64,000 nucleotides of DNA from NCBI GenBank assembly GCA_034423015.1, contig DAOUJG010000022.1, positions 1 to 64,000 of the forward strand, in the 5' to 3' direction. Both the position numbers and the translations under genes were made by a program. Positions 39,439 to 46,961 of the stretch are shown here, one piece after another. How positions within the stretch are numbered: position 1 is the first letter of the stretch; each line of letters starts with the position of its first letter. This stretch comes from JAGWBJ01 sp034423015 (GTDB taxonomy: Bacteria > Chloroflexota > Dehalococcoidia > Lucifugimonadales > JAGWBF01). The notes under the pieces are model-generated. The model had not been told where the DNA came from. It saw only the letters and a program-made list of their open reading frames with translations, and searched no databases.

Positions 39439-40595
39439 GCCGTCCCTCCGCCGCCGAGCTTCGCCGCCACCTCTTCCAAAGAGTCCGCGAAGGTCACGTC
39501 CAGCCCCGACTCCTTCAGGATGGACTTGCCCTCCTCCACGTTGGTGCCCAGCATCCTGGCCAGGATGGGCGGGCTCTTCTTCTGCTCCCGGCAGGCCCTG
39601 GCGATTCCCCTGGCAGCGATGTCGCACCGGAGAATGCCGCCGAAGACGTTCACCAGGACCCGTTTCACCTGGGCGTCCGACAGGATGATGCCAAAGGCCT
39701 CCGCCACCTTCTCCTCGCTGGCGCCGCCTCCCACGTCCAGGAAGTTGGCGGGGCTCGTCCCGGCGGCGCTTATCACGTCCATGGTGGCCATGGCCAGGCC
39801 GGCCCCGTTGACCAGGCAGCCCACCTCGCCGTCCAGCTTCACGTAGGCGATGCCGTACTCCCGGGCCCTGGCCTCGAAGGGGTTCTCCTGCTCCGCGTCC
39901 CTCAGGTCCGTGAGGTCACCGTGGCGGAACAGCGAATCGTCCTCCACCTCCAGCTTGGCGTCCAGGGCCACGAGACGGCCGTCGCCGGTGATGGCCAGGG
40001 GATTGATCTCCACCAGGGTGCAGTCCTTCTCCACGAACACCCGGTAGAGGGCGCCCAGGATCCCGGACAGTGGGCGGGAGAGGGCCTTGTCCAGGCCCAG
40101 GGCCCTGGCCAGACGACGTCCCTGAAAGGGCTGGAATCCGAGAAGGGGGTCGACGGCCTCCCGGTGCAGCCTCTCCGGCTCCCTGGCGGCGACCTCCTCG
40201 ATCTCCATGCCCCCGGCGTCGCTGGCGATGACCACGGGGCCCTGGACCACCCGGTCCACCGTGATGGCCAGGTACAGCTCCCCGGACACCTGGGCGGTCT
40301 CCTCCACCAGGAGGCTCCGCACCGGCACGCCCTCGGGCCCCGTCTGGGCGGTGACCAGCTGCTTCCCCAGCAGTGTAGAGGCAGCGCCGGCGGCCTCTTC
40401 CGGGGAGCCCGCAAGCACGACCCCTCCAGCCTTCCCCCGCCCTCCCGCGTGGACCTGGGCCTTCAGGACCGCCGTCCCGCCCAGCTCCTCCGTGAGGGCC
40501 TTCGCCTCTGCTCCGGTCGCGGCGACGCCTCCCCGGGGGACCGGCACGCCGTAGCTCTTGAGTATCGCCTTGGCCTGGTGCTCGTGAAGCTTCAT
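39435..40595 (-). CDS. sucC: Succinate--CoA ligase (or malate--CoA ligase) beta subunit
   Basis: This 386-residue ATP-grasp subunit starts MKLHEHQAKAILKSYGVPVP. It has KAQVHAGGRGKAGGV (nucleotide loop), LVEINPLAITGDGRLVALDAK (Mg-binding) and a CoA-ligase C-terminal domain (NVFGGILRCDIAARGI). It forms the alpha/beta enzyme with SucD. Its ATG directly abuts the stop of the upstream reductase gene. Confidence 0.92.
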   Translation of the reverse strand: MKLHEHQAKAILKSYGVPVPRGGVAATGAEAKALTEELGGTAVLKAQVHAGGRGKAGGVVLAGSPEEAAGAASTLLGKQLVTAQTGPEGVPVRSLLVEETAQVSGELYLAITVDRVVQGPVVIASDAGGMEIEEVAAREPERLHREAVDPLLGFQPFQGRRLARALGLDKALSRPLSGILGALYRVFVEKDCTLVEINPLAITGDGRLVALDAKLEVEDDSLFRHGDLTDLRDAEQENPFEARAREYGIAYVKLDGEVGCLVNGAGLAMATMDVISAAGTSPANFLDVGGGASEEKVAEAFGIILSDAQVKRVLVNVFGGILRCDIAARGIARACREQKKSPPILARMLGTNVEEGKSILKESGLDVTFADSLEEVAAKLGGGGTA

Positions 40596-41489
40596 CTATT
40601 TCTTGGCGACCTCGGTCATGGCCAGCTCCTCTATGAAGTTCACGATGCCCGAGTGGTCGTTCTCGCCCTTGCCCCGGTTCATGAGGGCGCCGATCATCTG
40701 TTGCACCAGGCCCGTGACGGGAAGGGGAACTCCCAGCTCCTTCCCCGTCAGCAGCGCGTTGTGCAGGTCCTTCTGGTGCAGGCGGATGCGGAAGCCGGGG
40801 TTGAAGTTCCGGTCCATGATCATGGGGACCTTGGCCTCCATGACGGTGCTTCCGGCCAGCCCGCCCCGGATGGCCTGGAACACCAGCTCCGGGTCTATCC
40901 CCGCCTTCTGCGCCAGGACGAAGGCCTCTCCCACCGCCTCGATGTTGGCGGCCACGATGATCTGGTTGGCCAGCTTGACCGTGTTGCCCGCTCCCACGTC
41001 GCCCACGCGCACCACGCTGGCGCCCATCACGTCGAGGACCGGCCTGCAGCGGTCCAGCACCTCCTGCTTGCCCCCCACCATTATGGCCAGATTGCCCGAG
41101 ATGGCCGCGGGCTCTCCGCCGCTAACCGGGGCGTCCAGCATCTCCACGCCCACCTTGGCTGCCTCGGCCGCGAGCTTCTGGGATGTGAGCGGAGCGATGG
41201 AGCTCATGTCGATGATCACCGAGCCCGCCTTCGCCCCCTTCAGGGCTCCCTTGGGGCCGATGATCACGTCCTCGGAGTCGGGGGAGTCGGGCACCATGGC
41301 TATGAATATCTCGGTCCTCTCGGCCACCTCCATGGATGAGCCGGCCAGCTCCGCGCCCTCGGCGGCCAGCTCGTCCATGGAGCTGCGGCTGCGGTTGTAT
41401 ATCGTCAGGGAGTAGCCGGCCTTCATCAGGTTCCTGGCCATGGGCTTGCCCATGATCCCCAGTCCGACGAATCCTATGGCGGGGGTCAT
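40596..41489 (-). CDS. 3-hydroxyisobutyrate / tartronate-semialdehyde reductase family
   Basis: This 297-residue beta-hydroxyacid dehydrogenase has the NAD(P) loop GFVGLGIMGKPMARNL and the substrate loop MLDAPVSGGEPAAISGNLAI. The catalytic Lys is in GAGNTVKLANQIIVA, and the C-terminal KDLHNAL helix is present. GEPAA and overall fit point to tartronate semialdehyde reductase (GarR/GlxR), but 3-hydroxyisobutyrate dehydrogenase is possible. It lies between a Nudix gene (6 bp) and sucC (0 bp), suggesting one operon. Confidence 0.85.
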   Translation of the reverse strand: MTPAIGFVGLGIMGKPMARNLMKAGYSLTIYNRSRSSMDELAAEGAELAGSSMEVAERTEIFIAMVPDSPDSEDVIIGPKGALKGAKAGSVIIDMSSIAPLTSQKLAAEAAKVGVEMLDAPVSGGEPAAISGNLAIMVGGKQEVLDRCRPVLDVMGASVVRVGDVGAGNTVKLANQIIVAANIEAVGEAFVLAQKAGIDPELVFQAIRGGLAGSTVMEAKVPMIMDRNFNPGFRIRLHQKDLHNALLTGKELGVPLPVTGLVQQMIGALMNRGKGENDHSGIVNFIEELAMTEVAKK

Positions 41490-41495
41490 TCTCCT

Positions 41496-42014
41496 CTATC
41501 CTCCTACGGTCGAGTGGCGGCGTTCTTCCCGGAGCATCTTCCAGGCCCGCAGTATCTCCCGGTCCCGGGAGAAGGCCAGCGGGGGCAGCTCCTCGGGGGG
41601 AAAGAAGCCCACTTCCTGTATCTCCGGACCGGCGGCGGTGCGGCCTCCGCTGATCCGGGAGTCGTAGGTCACCAGGATCACCGGCTGGCCCTCCTGGGAG
41701 AATACACCCACCAGTCCGGTCACGTCCACCTCCAGGCCCGTCTCCTCCAGCACCTCCCTGGCGGCCGCCGCCTCCACCGGCTCGCCCCGGTCGACGTATC
41801 CCCCGGGAAGGCTCCAGAGGCCGATGCCCGGCTCCAGGCCGCGCTTGACCATCAGCACCCTGCCGTCGCGCTCCACCACCGTCACGGCCGTCACCTTGGG
41901 GTCGTGGTACACCACCCTGCCGCAGCTCGGGCAGGCCGGACGCTCTCTTCCCTGCACGTGGCGCATCTCCAGGGGCGAGGCGCAGCGAGGGCAGTACTTG
42001 TCATCTGCCAGCAT
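41496..42014 (-). CDS. Nudix hydrolase with N-terminal zinc ribbon
   Basis: This 172-residue protein has a zinc ribbon (Cys8, Cys11, Cys28, Cys31) followed by a Nudix domain. Its box begins at Gly71 and contains REVLEE at residues 86-91 with the metal-binding Glu residues. The arrangement resembles NudC-type NADH pyrophosphatases without the N-terminal domain. First gene of the Nudix-reductase-sucC-sucD run. A TGG-TATCCT element lies about 10 bases before the ATG and may make this transcript nearly leaderless. Confidence 0.9.
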   Translation of the reverse strand: MLADDKYCPRCASPLEMRHVQGRERPACPSCGRVVYHDPKVTAVTVVERDGRVLMVKRGLEPGIGLWSLPGGYVDRGEPVEAAAAREVLEETGLEVDVTGLVGVFSQEGQPVILVTYDSRISGGRTAAGPEIQEVGFFPPEELPPLAFSRDREILRAWKMLREERRHSTVGG

Positions 42015-42137
42015 GAGCGGTATAAGGATACCACGACATGGACGGCGGGTGCATGACGGGGCATGGCCTGGTGAGGGGCAAAGGGTTCACTCGTGCGAGG
42101 GGTTGGCTATGACAGACGACACGCCTAGGGTGTGCGG

Positions 42138-42533
42138 TCAAGGGCGGGATTCAGGCTCCGATACGTCCGGCCGGTCTGCAAGCTCCATGAATGCCTCTAT
42201 CAGCTCCTTGGCGTCATTGATGCCCTGGCGTACTTCGCCCTCGTCCAATAGCTCCTGGTAGAAGTTGGCGTGCAAACTCCGTGCTCCTTGCCACAATCGC
42301 CGTCTGTGGTCAACCTGGTCACGGTCTCGCTCATAGAGCCTTCTGGCATTGGCGACTAGGAGTTCGTTTGACCCTGTCCTCCACCCATTCGCCCTCGCGA
42401 TGCTGTTGACGCAGTGGGCGACGGCGCCCCATGCCTTTTCGGATGCCTGTAGCAGGTCTCCCTGGCGCATCTGGTCATCGGCATGCTCCATGAACTCTGC
42501 ACTTATCTCGCAGTGCCGCTCGGCAGATGCCAA
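42138..42533 (-). CDS. PaREP1-like HEPN-superfamily protein
   Basis: This 131-residue helical protein has the PaREP1-type segments MRQGDLLQASEKAWGAVAHC and QGARSLHANFYQELL. The family is classed with HEPN folds but usually lacks the RNase motif. The TTG start is one base after the stop of the upstream gene. By eye its GC content is lower than the neighbourhood, as for the upstream gene, suggesting an acquired two-gene unit. Confidence 0.65.
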   Translation of the reverse strand: MASAERHCEISAEFMEHADDQMRQGDLLQASEKAWGAVAHCVNSIARANGWRTGSNELLVANARRLYERDRDQVDHRRRLWQGARSLHANFYQELLDEGEVRQGINDAKELIEAFMELADRPDVSEPESRP

Positions 42534-42534
42534 C

Positions 42535-43065
42535 CTATCCCTCTCCGTAGGGCTTCGGGGCCGTGTACTCGATCAGCGAGAACTGGCTGGCCACCTCGAG
42601 GAACTGGATGGTCGTCTCGACCCCAAATACATCCTGTAAGTGGATGGACTCGCCAAGCTGGAACGATGCGGGATGGGCGACGTGCCCGTTGATGGCGATA
42701 TTGTCGGCGTACACATAGAGCCTGTCGCCTTCATCCCGTATCGGGTTCAGTCGACCCTCGATGCCCGGGATATGTCCTGCGGACGATGTGAACAGCACCG
42801 CACGCCGGTCGTCGTCTGAGGGTTCCAACTTCAGGGTAACGGTCGCCGCGTCTTTGGGAGTCACCGTCTTGCTAAAGGGCAGATAGCCCGCCGCCGCCGC
42901 CAGGAACTTCATGGGTTGGTCGGTGCGATATATGTCGACTTGCCATGCGCCATCGGCGTCGGTTCGCCCCGTGCGCCGCGTCCCGTTAGGAAGCTCTATC
43001 AGTGTAGCCGCCCCCGCTAGATGGTCGCCCGACCCCGACCTGAGAAGGAACCTTACGATTGGCAT
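42535..43065 (-). CDS. Protein with N-terminal carboxypeptidase-regulatory-like domain
   Basis: This is a 176-residue protein. The N-terminal about 95 residues look like a CarboxypepD_reg/Ig-like fold (ATLIELPNGTRRTGRTDADG, then YLPFSKTVTPKDAATVTLKL). The C-terminal 80 residues (VYADNIAINGHVAHPASFQL, then FGVETTIQFLEVASQFSLIE) are unrecognised. No signal peptide is seen, which is unusual for this fold. It is coupled to the PaREP1-like gene and divergent from the MmgE/PrpD gene. Confidence 0.5.
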   Translation of the reverse strand: MPIVRFLLRSGSGDHLAGAATLIELPNGTRRTGRTDADGAWQVDIYRTDQPMKFLAAAAGYLPFSKTVTPKDAATVTLKLEPSDDDRRAVLFTSSAGHIPGIEGRLNPIRDEGDRLYVYADNIAINGHVAHPASFQLGESIHLQDVFGVETTIQFLEVASQFSLIEYTAPKPYGEG

Positions 43066-43255
43066 ATCGACTACCCTATCCTCAGGGGCCCTGTCTTCAG
43101 AGGGGTGTGTGGCGCTTCGGCAGCCGTTCTTTGACTACACCCCTCTCTTTATATGAACGTTAGCGTCGTAATGTAACGACTGTCAAGGTCATCGTGATAT
43201 GATTGGGCGTTCGCGGTTGCCTGCCTGCACAACGCGCTAAGGAGGTACTGTCCAC

Positions 43256-44650
43256 ATGACCGAAGAGACCAAGTCCATCACCCTGGAGGTGGCCGAGTAC
43301 TCCAGCTCGGTCTCATATGCCGACCTGCCCCCGACGCTGGTCCACAGGGCCAAGGAGGCGGTGGTCGACGGCCTGGGGGTGATGCTTGCGGGGCACGGCG
43401 CCGACTGCTCCCGCGTCGTCAGGAGCTACCTGGGGGACATGGGGCTGTCCGGCAAGTCGTCGGTCATCGGTGAGGGGGTCCGGCTGCCCGCCCAGTTCGC
43501 CGCCCTGGCCAACGGAGTCAGCGGCCATGCCCTGGACTTCGACGACACGCAGATATCGTCGGTCCCGGACCGGGTCTACGGCCTCCTTACCCATCCCACG
43601 GTGCCGGTCCTCTCCGCCGCCCTTGCCCAGGCCGAGGAGGCCGGGGCAGGGGGAAGGGACCTGCTGGCGGCCTTCTGCGCCGGGGTCGAGGTTGCCTGCA
43701 AGGTCGCCGAGACCATCGCGCCCCGTCACTACCAGGGGGGCTTCCACTCCACGGGGACCATCGGCGTCATCGGCGCGGCGGCCGCGGCCGCCCGGCTCAT
43801 GGAGCTGGACGTGGAAGCCACCCGCCACGCCATCGGCATCGCCGCCAGCAAGAGCGCCGGCATCAGGGTCGCCTTCGGCACCATGACCAAGCCCTACCAC
43901 GCGGGGGCGGCGGGGGAGAACGGCGTGGTGGCGGCCAAGCTGGCTCGGCTGGGGTACACCACCGACCCCGACGCGCTGGACGGCAGGTGGGGCTTCTTTC
44001 AGGTGGCGGGGGGAGGCTCCGACCCGCAGCTCATCCGGGGGAAGCTTGGCAGGCCCTACGCGTTCGTGGACCCGGGCGTCTCCATCAAGCCCTACCCCTG
44101 CGGCTCCCTGGCCCACCCCAGCATGGACGCCATGCTGGAGCTGGTCACCGAGAATGACGTCAGGCCGGAGACGGTGAAGGAGATCAGGTTCGGCACCAGC
44201 TCAAACGTGCTCAACGCCCTCCGCTACAGGGAGCCCCACAACGAGCTGGAGGCCAAGTTCAGCATCCCCTTCTGCATGGCCATACTGGTGCTGGACCGCC
44301 GTGGCGGCATAGCCGAGTTCTCCGACGAGACGGTGGAGCGGCCCGACGTGCGGGAGATGATGGCCAGGGTCGTCCCATACCTGCACGAGGGGCTGGAGGC
44401 CCGGGGCTTCGAGCGCATACTCAGCCTGATCGAGGTAGAGCTCGAGGACGGGACCGTGCTGTCCCGGGAGGCCTCCACCTCCCGTGGGACGCCCGAGCGT
44501 CCCATGACCCGGGAGGAGCTGGAGGCCAAGTTCGACGACTGCGCCCGGGGGACCATCACCCCCCAGCGGCAGAGAGAGGCGTTGGACACCGTCTACGCCC
44601 TGGAGGACCTGGACGACGTGGCGCAGCTAACGGCCCTACTGGCCGGCTAG
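43256..44650 (+). CDS. MmgE/PrpD-family protein
   Basis: This 464-residue protein belongs to the family of 2-methylcitrate dehydratase (PrpD) and cis-aconitate decarboxylase. Segments are HALDFDDTQISSV (conserved Asp residues), GLLTHPTVPVLSAALAQAEE, MTKPYHAGAAGENGVVAAKL and SIKPYPCGSLAHPSMDAML. No methylcitrate synthase gene is adjacent, so the substrate is open. ATG after AAGGAGGT, a perfect ribosome site. It overlaps the convergent ribokinase gene by 15 bp. Confidence 0.88.
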   Translation: MTEETKSITLEVAEYSSSVSYADLPPTLVHRAKEAVVDGLGVMLAGHGADCSRVVRSYLGDMGLSGKSSVIGEGVRLPAQFAALANGVSGHALDFDDTQISSVPDRVYGLLTHPTVPVLSAALAQAEEAGAGGRDLLAAFCAGVEVACKVAETIAPRHYQGGFHSTGTIGVIGAAAAAARLMELDVEATRHAIGIAASKSAGIRVAFGTMTKPYHAGAAGENGVVAAKLARLGYTTDPDALDGRWGFFQVAGGGSDPQLIRGKLGRPYAFVDPGVSIKPYPCGSLAHPSMDAMLELVTENDVRPETVKEIRFGTSSNVLNALRYREPHNELEAKFSIPFCMAILVLDRRGGIAEFSDETVERPDVREMMARVVPYLHEGLEARGFERILSLIEVELEDGTVLSREASTSRGTPERPMTREELEAKFDDCARGTITPQRQREALDTVYALEDLDDVAQLTALLAG

Positions 44651-45559
44651 GAAAGCCTCCACCTCGGCCCGGTGGGGCATGGAGTCCTGGGCGCCGTGCC
44701 GGGTGACCGCCAGCGCCCCGGCGGCCATGGCCAGCTCCACGGCCTCCTCCGGACCCGCTCCCTCGGCCAGGGCCGCCGCCAGGGCGCCGTTGAAGGCGTC
44801 GCCCGCCGCCACCGTGTCCACCGCGTCCACCGGGTAGGCGGGGGTGTGGCGGGATGTGGAGCCGTCGGAGTAGTAGGCGCCCAGGGACCCCATCTTGACG
44901 ATGGCGCAGCCCGCTCCCCTCGCCAGCAGCCTGGAGGCGGCCGTCTCCGCCGAGGCCGTGTCCACTACGGGGAAGTCAACCAGCGCCTGGGCCTCGGTCT
45001 CGTTGGGCGTGACGTAGCTGCAGTAGCCGTACATCTCGTCGGGCAGGGGGCGGGCCGGTCCCGGGTCCAGAATCACCGTCCTGCCCGTGGAGAAGGCGGC
45101 GCGGGCGGCCGCCAGAGACGTCTCCAGGGGCACTTCGAGCTGGAGCATGAGCACCGACGCGTGCTCCATCGCCGCCAGGACCCGGGAGACCTCGGCGGGT
45201 CCGCAGGTCGCGTTGGCCCCCAGCACCTGGACGATGCGGTTCTGGGCTGAGGAGTCGATGTTGATCACGGCGATGCCCGAGCTGGTCGCGGCATCCACCT
45301 CGATGCCGGACACGTCCACCCCGGCGCCCCGAAGATGGCCGAGCAGCTCCCCGCCGAAGGAGTCCCCGCCGACCCGGCCCACCATCATCACCGCCGCCCC
45401 CATCCGCGCCGCCGCCACCGCCTGGTTGGCGCCCTTCCCGCCGGGGTAGGTCAGGAACCTGTCGCCCACCACCGTCTCTCCCGGCCGGGGGGACCGCTGG
45501 GACACGGTGACCAGGTCCATGTTGATTCCGCCGAGGACTACTACCGACGGTCGGGCCAT
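44636..45559 (-). CDS. rbsK: Ribokinase-family sugar kinase
   Basis: This 307-residue PfkB-family kinase has GGINMDLVTV at the start and the signature GGKGANQAVAAARMGA. GPARPLPDEMY occurs mid-protein, and VDTVAAGDAFNGALAAALAEG holds the catalytic Asp in the anion hole. Best match by motif order is ribokinase; other sugars are possible. A TGC-TATGAT element sits 6 bases before its ATG, implying a leaderless transcript. Confidence 0.85.
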   Translation of the reverse strand: MARPSVVVLGGINMDLVTVSQRSPRPGETVVGDRFLTYPGGKGANQAVAAARMGAAVMMVGRVGGDSFGGELLGHLRGAGVDVSGIEVDAATSSGIAVINIDSSAQNRIVQVLGANATCGPAEVSRVLAAMEHASVLMLQLEVPLETSLAAARAAFSTGRTVILDPGPARPLPDEMYGYCSYVTPNETEAQALVDFPVVDTASAETAASRLLARGAGCAIVKMGSLGAYYSDGSTSRHTPAYPVDAVDTVAAGDAFNGALAAALAEGAGPEEAVELAMAAGALAVTRHGAQDSMPHRAEVEAFLAGQ

Positions 45560-45565
45560 GGGCGA

Positions 45566-45574
45566 ATCATAGCA
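45566..45574 (-). promoter_or_regulatory. Extended -10 promoter of rbsK, leaderless
   Basis: On the minus strand TGC then TATGAT (45571-45566), with the ATG six bases downstream. The predicted transcription start coincides with the start codon; no Shine-Dalgarno is possible. Confidence 0.55.
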
Positions 45575-45603
45575 CAGGGCCCGTCATGGCCGTGGCCCGC
45601 CCA

Positions 45604-46803
45604 TCAGGCCAGGTCGGCGACCGCCTGGACCTGCACCAGGGCCCCGGGCTGCATGAGCCGGCTCACGACCACCGTGGTGGCCGCGGGCAGGTCGTCGCCA
45701 AAGAGCTCTCGGCGGGCCTTCTGCACCTCCCGGTGCTCCGACGCCGCCTGGGGAGCTAGGTACTCCACGGTGCGGACCACGTTCCCCGGGCCACCCCCCG
45801 CCTTCTCCACAAGGTCCGCGACGTTGGCGAACGCCTGCCTGGCCTGGGCGGCGACTCCCCCGCTTACGAGAGCGCCGGCGCCGTCCACCCCCGTCTGGCC
45901 CGAGAGGAACAGCAGGCCGCCCTTCTCCACGGCCGGATGAAAGGTCGCCCCCCCGCGGCCCGGCCGCCCCGCGCCGATGATCCTCCGGGACCCGCCGGCC
46001 ACCGCGAATATGTCGATCTCCGCCAGGGCGCCCGGGGCCAGGAGCTGGTCGATCACGATGTTGGTGGATGCGGGCAGGTGGTCGCCGAAGACATCCCGGC
46101 GTACTTCATCCGTCCCCTGGTATCCATCCAGGGCCTCGGGGACGATGTAGTCCACCGTCTTGACCACGTCCTCGAATCCCAGGCCCGCGCTCTCCAGGAT
46201 GCGCTGGGCCCTTGCGTAGATGGCGCGGGTCTGGGCGACGATGCCGTCGGGGAAGCTGGGGGTCCCCATGTCGTCGAAGGAGCGCGCGACGACCCCCGCA
46301 ATCCACAGCACTCGGCCCCCGCCCCAGGCAGGCTTGTACGGGAGCCGCCAGTCGTTCCTCGGGTCGGGGTAGTGGGGCCGCCCCTTGCCTCCCCTCTCGG
46401 CCACCGCCTCTATCTCCACCAGGGCGCCGTCGTCCAGCAGCGCCTCCACGGCGATGGCCGTCACCGCCGGGAGCCCCTCCACTCCCATCAGCTCCGCCCG
46501 CACGCCTATGGACTGGTTGAAGTTGGGCAGGGCCCCCGGGGTCATGTAGTAGACCACCTTCACCAGGTCGGACAGGCCGTAGCCGGCCGCCCCCATGATG
46601 CGCAGCAGCTTGTCGTAGGCCGCCGCCGTCTGCCGGCCCATGTCCCCCGTACAGGCCCACCCGGCGCCCGAGGGGCCGGGCTCCGCGGCCGTGATGCCGC
46701 TCACCCACAGCGTGTCCGAGCTGTCCGCCGCGTGGGAGCAGGCGCCCCGGCTGTATCCGGCGGTCACTGCGTCCTCGGGGTCCATGGTCCTCTTCGCCGC
46801 CAC
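45604..46803 (-). CDS. Protein with three tandem RidA-like domains
   Basis: This 399-residue protein is made of three YjgF/RidA-type domains of about 125 residues each. Each ends with the same strand: DDGALVEIEAVAERG, then APGALAEIDIFAVAGG, then QPGALVQVQAVADLA. Matching openings are LWVSGITA, LWIAGVVA and LFLSGQTG. RidA normally forms trimers of single 130-residue subunits, so this may be a single-chain trimer. All three domains lack the substrate-binding Arg of the FPARS motif (LPAVTAI, LPASTNI, LPAATTV). The GTG at 46803 follows CAGGAGGTGAGC. It is divergent from the FAD/FeS dehydrogenase gene. Confidence 0.85.
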   Translation of the reverse strand: MAAKRTMDPEDAVTAGYSRGACSHAADSSDTLWVSGITAAEPGPSGAGWACTGDMGRQTAAAYDKLLRIMGAAGYGLSDLVKVVYYMTPGALPNFNQSIGVRAELMGVEGLPAVTAIAVEALLDDGALVEIEAVAERGGKGRPHYPDPRNDWRLPYKPAWGGGRVLWIAGVVARSFDDMGTPSFPDGIVAQTRAIYARAQRILESAGLGFEDVVKTVDYIVPEALDGYQGTDEVRRDVFGDHLPASTNIVIDQLLAPGALAEIDIFAVAGGSRRIIGAGRPGRGGATFHPAVEKGGLLFLSGQTGVDGAGALVSGGVAAQARQAFANVADLVEKAGGGPGNVVRTVEYLAPQAASEHREVQKARRELFGDDLPAATTVVVSRLMQPGALVQVQAVADLA

Positions 46804-46811
46804 GCTCACCT

Positions 46812-46843
46812 CCTGTTGGGCATGGGTCCTGTTGGGCATGGGT
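46812..46843. repeat. Two exact 16-bp tandem repeats
   Basis: Two adjacent identical 16-bp units (CCTGTTGGGCATGGGT) lie just upstream of the triple-RidA start and include part of its ribosome site. Probably slippage; each unit also contains an in-frame ATG on the minus strand. Confidence 0.85.
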
Positions 46844-46901
46844 CCAAGGCTACGTGCCCCGGTGGGCGGTGTCAATGCGCCGGGCGCGTCGTGGAAGCCG
46901 G

Positions 46902-46930
46902 TTGAAGCAGCATGGCCTTTCCTGTAATGT
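46902..46930 (+). promoter_or_regulatory. Candidate promoter of the FAD/FeS dehydrogenase
   Basis: TTGAAG (46902-46907), 17 bp, TAATGT (46925-46930). Modest match; the spacing and position 31 bp before the ATG support it. Confidence 0.35.
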
Positions 46931-46961
46931 AGGCGTCGAACGTACCTCTGGAGGCCGGCAC

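Noticed and set aside
46854..46961. 36-codon upstream extension of the FAD/FeS dehydrogenase
   Set aside because: It covers the promoter and ribosome site; the ATG at 46962 has TGGAGG.
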